NCBI RefSeq assembly: GCF_031569985.1
Contig: NZ_JAMQKA010000004.1
Span: 124,001 to 188,000, forward strand
Reading direction: 5' to 3'
DNA length: 64,000 nt
Source: JAMQKA01 sp031569985
GTDB taxonomy: Bacteria > Bacteroidota > Rhodothermia > Balneolales > Balneolaceae
The notes beneath the pieces are model-generated. The model was not told the DNA's origin. It worked only from the letters and a program-made list of their open reading frames with translations, and did not search any database. Below, one piece after another: positions 45,100 to 55,354 of the stretch; within the stretch, counting starts at the first letter, position 1, and each line of letters starts with the position of its first letter. The position numbers were made by a program, and so were the translations under genes.

Positions 45100-47277
45100 T
45101 CATTTATTGACTAAAGTCAAATCAATATGGCGCTTCTCTATATCTGTTCTAACGACCTTAACCTTGATTTCTTTCCCAAGCTGGTATTTTTTTCCCATAT
45201 TTTTTCCAACAAGGCAGTGCTGCTTCTCATCATACACATAATAGTCGTCTTTCAACTCACTCACAGGGAGCATTCCCTCACAGTGAATATTCTTCAGATC
45301 AACAAAGATGCCTTTCTCCATAACTCCGCTAATTACGCCGTCGAACTCTTCGCCAACCCGTTCGCTCAGGTATTCCACCTGTTTCAGCTTTATCGACTCC
45401 CGCTCAGCTTCAATGGCCATGCGTTCACGATCGCTGCAGTGTTCACCCATTTTTTTCAGCTCATTGTACTTATAACCGTTCTTATTATCAGCATATTTCT
45501 TCAACAACCGATGGACGATCACATCGGGATAGCGGCGAATGGGACTGGTAAAGTGTGCGTAATGCTCAAATCCAAGCCCAAAGTGCCCTATATTGTCGGG
45601 GCTGTACTCCGCCTTCGCCATGGCGCGCAACATCAGGTCGTTGACCGTGAGTTCCAACGGGGTATCCTCAATTTGATCTAACAGTTTATTGATGGCTTTA
45701 GAGCTAACAGTCTTACTATCTAAACGAAAATTGATGCCAACTGGTTTTACAGTTTCCTGGATATTCTCCAATTTCTCAAAATCCGGCTGGTCGTGGATGC
45801 GGTATAGGTATGGATACAGGTCCTTGGATCGCTTTTTGTTGGATTGGTCACGCAACTTTTCAATGTGATAGGCCACAGTTCGGTTGGCCATCAGCATGCA
45901 CTCCTCAATGAGCCGGTGGGCAAACACCCGTTCCTTAAGCTCAACATCAAGCGGTTTGCCATTTTCATCAAGGATGAACTTTGGTTCGGGCGTATCAAAG
46001 TCGATACTCCCTTCTTTAAATCTTTTTTCCAACAGGATATGCGCCAGTTTTTCGGCCGTTTTCAGTGGTCCGGTGAACCGATCTACTTTGCCATCCAGCA
46101 CTTCCTGTGCCTCTTCGTAGGTAAAGCGGCGCTTGGAATGAATAACCGTTTCCTCAATGGAGTAATCGACCAGTTTTCCTTTCGGCGTCAGCTCCATAAA
46201 ACAGCTGTAGGCCAGCTTGTCCTCTTCGGGCCGCAGGCTGCAAACACCGTTACTCAGTTTCTCCGGCAGCATCGGGATGACCCGGTCCACCAGGTACACA
46301 CTGGTACTCCGCCCATACGCCTCTTCATCCAGGATCGAATCTTCCGGCATGTAATAGGTTACATCGGCGATGTGCACACCCAGCTTGTAATTCCCGTTAT
46401 CGGTTATTTCTATGCTCAGGGCGTCATCAAAATCCTTGGCATCTTCCGGGTCGATGGTAAATACCTGTTTATCCCGTAGATCAAGCCGACGGTCTATCTC
46501 CTCCTGCGGAACCTCCACCGGGATATTCTCGGCATATTCCTCTACTTCTTTGGGAAAGGGCGCTTTCAGCTGATTTTCAGCCAAAATGGAGAGCATCATC
46601 GCTTCGTTTGTGGTTCCATCGCCCAACACCTGGGTTATCTTTGCTTCGGGCAATGACCGAGGGTGCACCCAATCTACCAACTCAAAAATCACCTTGTCGC
46701 CATGCTCGGCATCTCCAATATTTTTTGGTAGCACAAAGAAATCAACATGGGCTGAATTCTCATCTGAGGTAATCAGGTAGCTTTGATCGGATTGCTTTAT
46801 GAGCGTTCCCACAAAGATCTCGCTCTTCCGCTCAACAACCTCTACTACCTTCCCCTCTACGCGACCGTCACGTCCTTTATTGGGGAATACCTCTACACGA
46901 ACGATATCGTCCTGCAAAGCCAAGCCTAGATGTCGCGATGAGACCCTTACATCTTCTTTGTATTCATCACATATCAGGTAGCCGGTGCCTCTTCGACTTA
47001 TATCAATCCGGCCGACGACGGTATTGTCGTCTCTTCTTTTTCTTTTCCTCTTTTTACCATTCGAGGAGTTCAGCTGAATGGCTCCGCCTTTGCGCTTAAC
47101 AATCAAATTTTGGTCAAAAAGATTGTTAATAGCATTCTTGAGCCTGTTATTATCTTTTTTGGATTCGACCTGCAGAACATCCTGCAACATTTCAAATGAT
47201 AAAATTGAATCAGGATTGTTCTTCAGGATATTGAGGATGATCTCCTCAAATGTACTTTCATTCGTTTTCTTAGTCAT
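45100..47277 (-). CDS. rnr: Ribonuclease R
   Basis: A 3'-to-5' exoribonuclease of 725 residues that degrades structured RNA. Winged-helix and cold-shock-like domains (about 1-230) precede the RNB catalytic domain, where FTIDPEDAKDFDDALS supplies the conserved Asp residues. A C-terminal S1 domain (about 640-722; GVISGVMEKGIFVDL) ends the protein. A basic patch (GKKRKRKRRD) lies near residue 70. The ATG at 47277 is preferred to the TTG one codon earlier. It is immediately downstream of tamB and followed by the Omp85-like gene, so the three may share a transcript. Confidence 0.96.
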   Translation of the reverse strand: MTKKTNESTFEEIILNILKNNPDSILSFEMLQDVLQVESKKDNNRLKNAINNLFDQNLIVKRKGGAIQLNSSNGKKRKRKRRDDNTVVGRIDISRRGTGYLICDEYKEDVRVSSRHLGLALQDDIVRVEVFPNKGRDGRVEGKVVEVVERKSEIFVGTLIKQSDQSYLITSDENSAHVDFFVLPKNIGDAEHGDKVIFELVDWVHPRSLPEAKITQVLGDGTTNEAMMLSILAENQLKAPFPKEVEEYAENIPVEVPQEEIDRRLDLRDKQVFTIDPEDAKDFDDALSIEITDNGNYKLGVHIADVTYYMPEDSILDEEAYGRSTSVYLVDRVIPMLPEKLSNGVCSLRPEEDKLAYSCFMELTPKGKLVDYSIEETVIHSKRRFTYEEAQEVLDGKVDRFTGPLKTAEKLAHILLEKRFKEGSIDFDTPEPKFILDENGKPLDVELKERVFAHRLIEECMLMANRTVAYHIEKLRDQSNKKRSKDLYPYLYRIHDQPDFEKLENIQETVKPVGINFRLDSKTVSSKAINKLLDQIEDTPLELTVNDLMLRAMAKAEYSPDNIGHFGLGFEHYAHFTSPIRRYPDVIVHRLLKKYADNKNGYKYNELKKMGEHCSDRERMAIEAERESIKLKQVEYLSERVGEEFDGVISGVMEKGIFVDLKNIHCEGMLPVSELKDDYYVYDEKQHCLVGKNMGKKYQLGKEIKVKVVRTDIEKRHIDLTLVNK

Positions 47278-47307
47278 CAAATATTCTTCTAACTTTCTTT
47301 TCTAAAA

Positions 47308-50300
47308 TTATTCTTCTTTTATCGCTTCTGTCGCAGTACCGTCGGCCAGGGATTCTTTCTCTTCATCTTCCTTATCACCCCCACCAAATATGCCAAAAAT
47401 GGTATTTTTAATCTGTCTGAAAAACTGCTTCCAGGTGTTAAACTTCACCTGTGCTTCCAGACCTATCCCATCTACAGTGCTTCCGGCTCCCGGTGTTGGA
47501 GTCACACTTCCAAGTGTCTGATCCTGCCGGTGAAAAGCCATAACAGAAAGGCTGCGATTAATTCGGTAGGTGGCATTCAAGTCACCAATACGCTCGGTAA
47601 GAGTAGCCTGATTTTCTGAGCCTGTAATCATACCTTCGCGCCGTAGGATAAGCCTATCATTATACAAACGCAATGCCACTCCCAAATCAATCTCGTTGTA
47701 GGCGTTGAGACTAAAATCAATATCAAACCGGCTGACGTCGCTGTTCAGCAGGGCATTTATCTGGTTGGAGAGCAGCGGACTGATAACCTGGCTGGAGAGC
47801 AGCGGATTTAGATATGTAGATCTCCGGGTAAAACTTTGGCCGATGTTACTGTAGGCTTCATTCGTGTTCTGGTACGAAATAAAATTGCCGGTCAACAAAA
47901 TGCTGGTCGCCTGGATTAATTTTTGCTGTTCATCACGGTTTAGTTCGTTAATCTGTGCCGTAAGTGTACTGTTGGAGGAGATGTCGAACGTATTGGGAAC
48001 CCGGAAGTAGTAATTGTTCTCAACGCTGGTTATGGTCCCGGTAATTTCCACCACCAGGTCGATTGGTACCCGCTGCCCGTTGATATCGCCCTGGCTATTA
48101 TCGGCGGTCCCCATCAGCGGGGCAATGCTCGGCCGTGCGTTATAGATGGCATTGATGTCGAGCCTGGCGTTGTCCGGCTCTCCCTCCCAGATTATCGCTC
48201 CACCCTTTTCCAGCTCCAGCGGACGGGTAAATATTTCGCCACCCACAAACATATAGCGACCACTGGCGATGTTATAGCGGCCAAACATCTGTACATTCTC
48301 TTCTTCCATTGTCAGGCGAACCTGCCCGGTCCCCTGAGCCGTCAATACCTCTTTAGTGACCTGGTCAAAAATCAGCTCTACCGTCATCGGGTTGTTGGCG
48401 TTGAACTGCAGATCCAGGTTGAACCGCTCGGAAAAAGTGAGGTTTTCCAGCATCTGGTTAATCGATTGCCCGGCACCGCCCCTGTCGTTCTCCTCCGAGG
48501 CATCTGTTCCCTTTTGTTTGGGATTAAATTCCTCTACAAACTGGATAAATTTCACATTTTCGTTAAGCTCGGTTTCTTCAAGCAGTGGAATCGAAAGCCG
48601 AGAATCCTGTGTCACTTCAATGGGCGACAGCGTACGCAGGAACATATCATTATTCGGCCCGGTTACACGCAGAGCTCCCGTTCCCGACAGGCTGCCGTAA
48701 AACGGCACATCAGGATCATAGGAGTTGTTCAAGAAGTGCAGGCGATCCATTTCAAGCGTAATATCGGTATAGGTAATCGGCTTGAAATCGTTGATATCCA
48801 CATTGCCGTGCACCATGCCCCTCCCGCCTTTTGTGTCGGTAACGTTCAGAGAGTCGAGCACCAGCCAATCCTGTCGGTCAAATACCACATGCCCGTTCAG
48901 GAAATAGTTGGTATTGAGAAACTCCGGCTTTGCAAATGCATTCTGGACCTGGAAATCAAGGTTGAAGTCATAATCATCCATATTCCCGGTAATATATCCG
49001 TTGCCAGATGCAACGCCCTCCACCACCTGGAATACTTTGGGTGCAATGTGGGGTACAATCCACATATCGATCTCTTTAAAATCAGCATCAAAATAAAACA
49101 CCGTATCGCGTGGCGCCTGCGGATTCGGGGGCACAAAGTACCCATCCAGGTGCAGGCTTTGTCCGACGCCATCATTTTGAGACAAGTAGTCATCGTATTT
49201 TGTAGAATCGGTTACGATATCTATGGAGGTATTAAACCGGTTTTTCTGGGGATCAAATTGACTTTCAAACCGTGCATCTCCCACCATTCGGTCATCAATT
49301 TTCAGTTGACCGACCTGCATATTCCCCTGGATCGAAGGACGCGACATCAGTGACCGCGTAGTTAGCGTGCCGTTCATGGTACCACTGAATCCCACTCTTC
49401 CATCTATCAAATCAGAAATGCGCTGTAGGTTCACATCCCGCATGACAAACATAAGAGAGTCCTGCCTGCTTGGGGTGATATCGCCCCTGATTTCTATAAA
49501 TTCATTTTGGTTCTGAAAGCGAAAATCCTGGAAAAGAACATTCCCGCTCCGCTCCAGCGTGATGGTCGGTATTAACTCATTTTGCCAGGCGTATTGGTTG
49601 TTTCCCAGGTAAAAATTCTCAATTTTCATTTTCATTGCCGAATCAGACAGGGTACTTGTCACCTGGAATTCTGACCGGGCCTCGTTGGAAATGTTGGCAA
49701 TACTGCTGCTAAAGAAGAGGGAATCCTGGTTCAGTGAAATATCAAAACGTGCGGAATCTACATTAACGAGTTCGGTGTGCAGTGTATCCACACTGGCCTG
49801 GAAATCGATATTGGAAAACTCTTTTAGCGATTGATCGTGCCTGAAACTGGCAGTGAGACGCGCCGTAGCCCCAAATGCTTCATTCATATTGTAAATCAGC
49901 GTGTCCGTCCGCGAGTCTGCAGTTAAGAGCAAACGATTGTCATCGGCCCTAAAATCAAAGTTTAGCGTCGAATTCGAGACAATACGCGGAAGGTCTGGCC
50001 AGTAATGACGAATTAGCTCGAGATCTTTTGTCACGAGCTCCCCTTCAAGGGCAATCGATTCAGGGGTGGCACCGGCCGTTTCATAGTTTTCTTCCGATGC
50101 CAGCGAATCCAACATTATTTCGTGGCGAATACGATCGCCGATATAACGGCTCCAGTAATTAACCTGGCGATACATATTTGTGGGTTTAATATCACCGCGG
50201 AGCGTCATATCAAACAAAGTGCTTGTTAGCCTGAAGGTACGGCTTTGCAAGTCCGGAGAGTCCAGATCCATATAAATTTGATGTGCGTTGACCGTGTCGG

Positions 50301-52062
50301 CACCTATGGCTGAAGGCTTGACATCCAGGTTCGCCCGGCCCTGGACGCGATCGGCCTGAAGCCCCTGCAGCTCTACGTTGTAGTCCAGATTGAGGCGCGT
50401 TTGGGGGACAGGATCAAATCGGAAATACCGCGAAAGATCAAGATCCGAAGCTTCCCCCTTTAGGGCATACTGCGTCTCATCACGATCAAAATCGATCCAT
50501 CCCTGCCCGTTCAGTCGCTCATTTCCGGTACGATAACGGTAACTGTGTTCCAGAAAACCTTCCACCAGGGTCGCATCAAAGCTCATTTCTTCTATACTGA
50601 TCGAATCAATTGAACTGCTATAAAGCGAAGCTGAAAAATTGAGCAGATCTTTTGAGAGGTCGTGCCCAATTCCATTAAAGGAGGCATCCAGATTTATATT
50701 TGTAGTATCAATGTTTTGAGCCAGGAACGGCGAAATATCAATATTCTTACCTGAGAGGGAACCGGAGTATCTAAACGGAGAACGAAGCTGGGTGTATCCT
50801 TTTACGCCTATGGCACCTGAGGGACTATCGATGTTTAGATCCATATCCAATGAGTCAGGCGTGCCGGCTACTTTGCCCTTCATTCTAAGTGATTCGAACA
50901 CCTGGAACTGGGCCTGATTGAGTGGACCCGTTATCACTTCCAGGTCACGCTTGCGAAGGGCCAGGTCCTGAAGGTCGAAGCGGTAGTTCATCTCCTCCAG
51001 GTTTTTAAGTTTTTTCATCAGCCCGTTGATGCTCAGGTAACTCTCCCCGATGCCAAGTTCAAATCGGTTGAGTTGAAGAGAATCCAAAATTCCCTCAGCA
51101 TCAATGCTGAAATCGAGGGGTTCTTTGATATCAGGAACAGATGGTACCAATGTTGCAAATTCATCAAAGACAAACTTCTCGGAATTGATATCCAGGTTGT
51201 ACCGGGCATCGGGGAGCTGCTGGCGAACAGAATCTGACTCCAGGTTAATCCCGTCAATTTGCCCGCTCACAGTAAGCTCCGACTGGGGCGTGGTGATATT
51301 AAAGGCGTTAAACTCCAGGTAGCGGCTATCATTGTAAATTTGGCCGGAGAACCTGACATTATCGATATTCATGTTATGCAGGTCGCCCGAAAAACTTTCG
51401 AAATCCAAAAACCGCTGTATTTCACTCAGCTCCAGAAACATTGTGGTGCTGATAGAATCGGACTGAAACGGCTCGGGAATGTCCAGGTCGCCGGTGTCAC
51501 CGTGAAACCGGTCAACGTAAACACTCCCATTCTGTATGGTTAGCAGAGGCGCAATAATCTCGACTTGCTGAATCCAGGAATCCCCCAATTGGCGCTCGGT
51601 TTCAGGATGTTTTTCCCTGGGCTGCAGGGCTTTACTCAGGGTGTAGCTGTTGTCAATATCGCTTAGGAACCGAACTTCCGGGTGCTGCAACTGGAAGTCT
51701 ACGATACTGATTTTATTTTGGAGCAGGCTCCAGAGGTCAATCTGCGTGTTCAGCTTTTTAATGGTAATCACGCTGTCAGCCGTTGCGGCATTGTATGTAG
51801 AATCCCCCGGTGCCGCTGCCATCAGGGAAACATCGGTTAGCTCAAATCGAAAGGGCATCAATCCCTGGAGATTGCCGATTGCAAGTTTGCCGTTAAACCG
51901 ACTGTTAAAACGCTGCTCTATCTGGTTGGCTACATAGTTTTTGGAGGAATCGAGCTGCAGGATGCCGAACAGTCCCCCGCCGACAAGCAGAATGACCAAC
52001 AGGAGAACGAGTATAATCCTCCAAAAATACTTCCAGATGTTATGTATCCAGCGTAAAACCAC
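47308..52062 (-). CDS. tamB: TamB-like translocation/assembly protein (DUF490)
   Basis: A very long (1584 residues) inner-membrane-anchored periplasmic protein. One N-terminal helix (about 15-35) is followed by over 1400 residues of repetitive beta-strand sequence and a C-terminal TamB domain (about 1140-1510; SGRYMFVGGEIFTRPLELEKG). Family members help insert outer-membrane proteins or move phospholipids between membranes. The start is GTG. It lies 10 bases downstream of aroB and 30 upstream of rnr. The C-terminal tail after about 1555 is acidic and low in complexity. The neighbouring Omp85-like gene may be functionally related, but that is an inference. Confidence 0.9.
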   Translation of the reverse strand: MVLRWIHNIWKYFWRIILVLLLVILLVGGGLFGILQLDSSKNYVANQIEQRFNSRFNGKLAIGNLQGLMPFRFELTDVSLMAAAPGDSTYNAATADSVITIKKLNTQIDLWSLLQNKISIVDFQLQHPEVRFLSDIDNSYTLSKALQPREKHPETERQLGDSWIQQVEIIAPLLTIQNGSVYVDRFHGDTGDLDIPEPFQSDSISTTMFLELSEIQRFLDFESFSGDLHNMNIDNVRFSGQIYNDSRYLEFNAFNITTPQSELTVSGQIDGINLESDSVRQQLPDARYNLDINSEKFVFDEFATLVPSVPDIKEPLDFSIDAEGILDSLQLNRFELGIGESYLSINGLMKKLKNLEEMNYRFDLQDLALRKRDLEVITGPLNQAQFQVFESLRMKGKVAGTPDSLDMDLNIDSPSGAIGVKGYTQLRSPFRYSGSLSGKNIDISPFLAQNIDTTNINLDASFNGIGHDLSKDLLNFSASLYSSSIDSISIEEMSFDATLVEGFLEHSYRYRTGNERLNGQGWIDFDRDETQYALKGEASDLDLSRYFRFDPVPQTRLNLDYNVELQGLQADRVQGRANLDVKPSAIGADTVNAHQIYMDLDSPDLQSRTFRLTSTLFDMTLRGDIKPTNMYRQVNYWSRYIGDRIRHEIMLDSLASEENYETAGATPESIALEGELVTKDLELIRHYWPDLPRIVSNSTLNFDFRADDNRLLLTADSRTDTLIYNMNEAFGATARLTASFRHDQSLKEFSNIDFQASVDTLHTELVNVDSARFDISLNQDSLFFSSSIANISNEARSEFQVTSTLSDSAMKMKIENFYLGNNQYAWQNELIPTITLERSGNVLFQDFRFQNQNEFIEIRGDITPSRQDSLMFVMRDVNLQRISDLIDGRVGFSGTMNGTLTTRSLMSRPSIQGNMQVGQLKIDDRMVGDARFESQFDPQKNRFNTSIDIVTDSTKYDDYLSQNDGVGQSLHLDGYFVPPNPQAPRDTVFYFDADFKEIDMWIVPHIAPKVFQVVEGVASGNGYITGNMDDYDFNLDFQVQNAFAKPEFLNTNYFLNGHVVFDRQDWLVLDSLNVTDTKGGRGMVHGNVDINDFKPITYTDITLEMDRLHFLNNSYDPDVPFYGSLSGTGALRVTGPNNDMFLRTLSPIEVTQDSRLSIPLLEETELNENVKFIQFVEEFNPKQKGTDASEENDRGGAGQSINQMLENLTFSERFNLDLQFNANNPMTVELIFDQVTKEVLTAQGTGQVRLTMEEENVQMFGRYNIASGRYMFVGGEIFTRPLELEKGGAIIWEGEPDNARLDINAIYNARPSIAPLMGTADNSQGDINGQRVPIDLVVEITGTITSVENNYYFRVPNTFDISSNSTLTAQINELNRDEQQKLIQATSILLTGNFISYQNTNEAYSNIGQSFTRRSTYLNPLLSSQVISPLLSNQINALLNSDVSRFDIDFSLNAYNEIDLGVALRLYNDRLILRREGMITGSENQATLTERIGDLNATYRINRSLSVMAFHRQDQTLGSVTPTPGAGSTVDGIGLEAQVKFNTWKQFFRQIKNTIFGIFGGGDKEDEEKESLADGTATEAIKEE

Positions 52063-52072
52063 GCGTTATCTC

Positions 52073-53167
52073 TTAACTAAATTTCTCGTAGGCATGCGAC
52101 CATGCATCCTCAATTAATTGAGTTCCCTCGCAGGGATAAATGTATGGACTTCCCCAGTCATCTAATAAAATGAGGCGAATTTGTCCATCTTGTACTTTTT
52201 TATCGGTCTTCATCGCTGTTATCAATGCACTCCTTTCCGGGACCAATTCCTGCAACTGAATAGGGTACAACGATTTGAACGGTTCAAAACGTGCACTCTC
52301 AATATCTGCTCCCAGTTTCACAGAGGCGTATGTTGCGGCAATCATTCCTATAAATACCGCTTGCCCGTGCGATATGTTTCCGTAACCGGACCGTTTTTCG
52401 AGCGCGTGACCAAAGGTATGGCCGTAATTCAGGAAGGCCCGGGTACCGGCTTCCAGGGTATCTTTCTCCACTACACGTACTTTTATTTCCGCACTTTGGG
52501 CGATAAGCTCAGCCCATGCTTCCGTTGGCTTAAACCCCGGATCCTCGATCAATGAAGCAGCCGTATCAAAGATTTCGGGAGCCCGTATGGCGCCGTACTT
52601 TAAAACTTCGGATAGCCCGTTGATCCATTCCCCCCGATCGAGCGTCCCAAGGAACTGAGTGTCTGCAAAAACTGCATCCGGCTGGTAAAACGCCCCAATC
52701 AGGTTCTTTCCTACATCATGATTGATACCGGTCTTTCCGCCGATGGAACTGTCGACCATAGCCAGCAGCGTAGTGGGCAGGTGGATTAAAGGAATGCCTC
52801 GCAAGGCTGAGGAAGCGGCAAATCCTGCGAGATCTCCGGTTACTCCGCCGCCGATTGCAAACAGTGGAGTACCACGCTCAGCACCGTTTTTTAAGATAAA
52901 ATCAACGATACGCTGCCACTGCCTGCTGTTTTTGCTTTGCTCTCCCTCTGGAACCACATAGGTTTCAACCCGGTCAAAATAACTGCCCAGTTCGCGGGAT
53001 ATTTTATCAAAATGCAGGCGGTGTACCTGTTCATCGATCACCACAAAAGCAAGGCGTTGGGCATAACTGTCGCTGCTAAATTCAATAATATGATCCCAAA
53101 TGTCGTTGCCGATATGGATCGTGTAGTTCTTCTGGTAGTTAATGGGTACTTCAATTGTATGAGACAT
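52073..53167 (-). CDS. aroB: 3-dehydroquinate synthase
   Basis: Second enzyme of the shikimate pathway, 364 residues, cytoplasmic. The NAD-binding GGGVTGDLAGFAAS and the substrate region IHLPTTLLAMVDSSIGGKTG are complete. The metal-binding HTFGHALE is present. Its first 17 bases overlap the end of aroK, so the two shikimate genes are co-translated. It lies 10 bases upstream of tamB. All signature residues are intact, so it should be active. Confidence 0.97.
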   Translation of the reverse strand: MSHTIEVPINYQKNYTIHIGNDIWDHIIEFSSDSYAQRLAFVVIDEQVHRLHFDKISRELGSYFDRVETYVVPEGEQSKNSRQWQRIVDFILKNGAERGTPLFAIGGGVTGDLAGFAASSALRGIPLIHLPTTLLAMVDSSIGGKTGINHDVGKNLIGAFYQPDAVFADTQFLGTLDRGEWINGLSEVLKYGAIRAPEIFDTAASLIEDPGFKPTEAWAELIAQSAEIKVRVVEKDTLEAGTRAFLNYGHTFGHALEKRSGYGNISHGQAVFIGMIAATYASVKLGADIESARFEPFKSLYPIQLQELVPERSALITAMKTDKKVQDGQIRLILLDDWGSPYIYPCEGTQLIEDAWSHAYEKFS

Positions 53168-53717
53168 GATTGCGTATCTTACTGACTAGTGCGGCTGCGG
53201 TATCTTCGATGGAAGATCGGTTATCTGTGTGAATGGTTATTTCTGACTGCTGGTAATATTTGAGCCTTTGGTCGTATAACTCCTGTAATTCATTTTCGAG
53301 AGTTTCTCTGTCCTTCATGGTGCCGTCATCGTTAAGCAACAACGGCCTGTTATTGTGTTGCAAAATACGGTCTAAGATAACAGAAAATGGCGTCTCTATA
53401 AATATCAGCAGCCCGTTTATTTTTATGTGGTCCACCAGGTGCTGATTATGCAGGGCGCCCCCGCCGAGTGCCAGAATACCCTCGTATTCCCTGATGGTTT
53501 TTAGCAACTGCTTTCGTTCGTGAGCCCGAAAGCCTTCCTCCCCCTCCTGCTCAAAAATTTCAGGAATCGATTTGCCGGCTTCTTCCTCAATAATGGTGTC
53601 AAGATCGGCAAACGGGCGATCGAGCTTCCTTGCCAGTCTTGTCCCAAGGCTAGACTTTCCGGTTCCCATGAAACCACATAAAAAAATTAACTTTGGTAAA
53701 TTTGTAATCTCTTCCAT
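53151..53717 (-). CDS. aroK: Shikimate kinase
   Basis: A 188-residue P-loop kinase that phosphorylates shikimate with ATP. Walker A GFMGTGKS is at 15-22 and the shikimate-binding Asp is in FADLDTII. ALGGGALHN supplies the third motif. The ATG at 53717 overlaps the NFACT stop by one base (TGATG); the TTG before it is less likely. It overlaps aroB by 17 bases. A short NNRPLLLNDDGTMKDR lid region is typical. The order rqcH-aroK-aroB-tamB reads as one operon. Confidence 0.96.
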   Translation of the reverse strand: MEEITNLPKLIFLCGFMGTGKSSLGTRLARKLDRPFADLDTIIEEEAGKSIPEIFEQEGEEGFRAHERKQLLKTIREYEGILALGGGALHNQHLVDHIKINGLLIFIETPFSVILDRILQHNNRPLLLNDDGTMKDRETLENELQELYDQRLKYYQQSEITIHTDNRSSIEDTAAALVSKIRNHVSYN

Positions 53718-55303
53718 CAACTTTTGGGTTTTTGTGGTGGTACCATTTCAACTTCTTCTCGCTCTACGACTACAGCTCCCGGCGGCGATCCCTTCGGCTT
53801 TCGCACGTATTTCACCTTGGTGTACATAACCGGGACGCTCTTCATTCCACGCGCCTTGGAATAGTACGCCGCATAGCTCGCAGCCTGTAAGATAACCTGT
53901 TTCGGCGGATAGTCATGCTGATTTCCCATGCGGATGACGGTGTGAGACCCCGCTACACCGCGAGCGTGAAGCCAGACATCCTCTTTATGGGCCAGGCTCG
54001 TCAGCTTGTCGTTGCTCTTGGCACTCTTCCCTATCCAGACCTCGTACTTGCCGATCTTAAATTTTCGATACGGTGATGAGGCCTGCTGATTGTCATCAGT
54101 GCCATAGCCATAGTTCTCAAGCAGATCGCTTTTATCTTTAATCCATTTTTGCAGCTCCGGCAGGTGCTCAATCGCTTTAAGTTCAGTGAGCAGCTCTTCC
54201 AACTGGTCAATTTCCTCCTCAACCGTTCCAATTCGCTCTATCGCTTTTTCATATGATGTACGCGACTCTTTCGCCTTTTTATAATAATACTGCGCATTTT
54301 CGGCGATATCCTTTTGTTGTTTAAGCGGTATCGTCACAGTTTCAGCCTCGTCATACAGGTCCTTCACTTCAATCTGCTGCTGGTCGGGGCGCTTCTGTTC
54401 GTGCGCGTGGGCCATTAGCAGGTGCCCATACTTTTCATATTCATCGGCCCGGTCCAGGCTTTTATCGGCTTGTTGTAGCTGTTCCAGCTGGGCCTCCTTT
54501 TTGCTGAGCGACCGCTCCAGCATCTGCTGCACCTTGTGCCGGTGCTGATGCAACCTGCGGGTGTGCACAGCTTCCCGGTAGGCATGACGGATGGTATCAT
54601 TTACGGTATCAAACGCCTTTTCTGTTTCTATATCCAGGACCTCCTCAGACCACAGGCAGGTCTCACCCGTTACAAGCACCCGGGGATGCGGATTGGATTC
54701 GAGTTCGTCTGTTATCCAGGCAACAAATTCCTTCACCTCTTCCGGCGACATTTTGTCCACCTTGTGCTGATCGATTAGCACGGGTATCAAATTTCTTGGC
54801 AACAGCGGATTAAGACGTGTTACCTGGTTCTTGGGTTTCGCCTTTGGATTGACCTCATCTGCAAAGTCGGGTGCATAGGGCTTTGGAGGAGTCTGCCCGG
54901 TCACATCATCCCTGTTTTTAAATGCGTCAATAATTTCGTTGTCCTTCACCAAAAAAAGGTTGGGATTGTTACTGAAGAGTTTGAAAAGCAATGCATGACC
55001 CTCCTTAAAATGGAAATAAACCAGCCGGTCACACTCTGCTAACGCTATCTTAACGATCTTTTGACCCTCTATCCCCTTGAAAAAATCAATAACATTGCTC
55101 TTTTTAGGAGGACGGTAAGTGTCAAGGAACAAAGTCGTCTCATTTGGATTTGCACTAAATATTATGCGTAATGGTTCAGATTCAGAGTTAATGAACATCT
55201 CCAACACATCTTTGTGGGGAGATATAGCAAAGTCAAAAAAAGTATCCTTAAGACTTACTTTTATCTCTTTAATTAAATATATTAGTTCGTAATAATTATT
55301 CAT
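53717..55303 (-). CDS. rqcH: NFACT family ribosome quality-control protein (RqcH-like)
   Basis: A 528-residue NFACT protein. Members bind stalled 50S subunits and add alanine tails to the stuck chain with tRNA-Ala. The NFACT-N domain contains the conserved Asp92-Arg93 pair (AECDRLVYFHF) required for tailing in characterised RqcH. Coiled coils occupy about 225-400, and the NFACT-R domain (about 410-500) has KFKIGKYEVWIGKSAKSND and LHARGVAGSH. The start is an ATG with no strong ribosome site. It is first in an operon with aroK and aroB. Confidence 0.93.
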   Translation of the reverse strand: MNNYYELIYLIKEIKVSLKDTFFDFAISPHKDVLEMFINSESEPLRIIFSANPNETTLFLDTYRPPKKSNVIDFFKGIEGQKIVKIALAECDRLVYFHFKEGHALLFKLFSNNPNLFLVKDNEIIDAFKNRDDVTGQTPPKPYAPDFADEVNPKAKPKNQVTRLNPLLPRNLIPVLIDQHKVDKMSPEEVKEFVAWITDELESNPHPRVLVTGETCLWSEEVLDIETEKAFDTVNDTIRHAYREAVHTRRLHQHRHKVQQMLERSLSKKEAQLEQLQQADKSLDRADEYEKYGHLLMAHAHEQKRPDQQQIEVKDLYDEAETVTIPLKQQKDIAENAQYYYKKAKESRTSYEKAIERIGTVEEEIDQLEELLTELKAIEHLPELQKWIKDKSDLLENYGYGTDDNQQASSPYRKFKIGKYEVWIGKSAKSNDKLTSLAHKEDVWLHARGVAGSHTVIRMGNQHDYPPKQVILQAASYAAYYSKARGMKSVPVMYTKVKYVRKPKGSPPGAVVVEREEVEMVPPQKPKS

Positions 55304-55354
55304 TGCATTTAATTAAGGCAAATTATCAAATGTAAATTATAAAATTAAGTCGCG

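Noticed and set aside
48466..49353. A 295-codon plus-strand gene
   Set aside because: Antisense to tamB, with no signal, domain or ribosome site.
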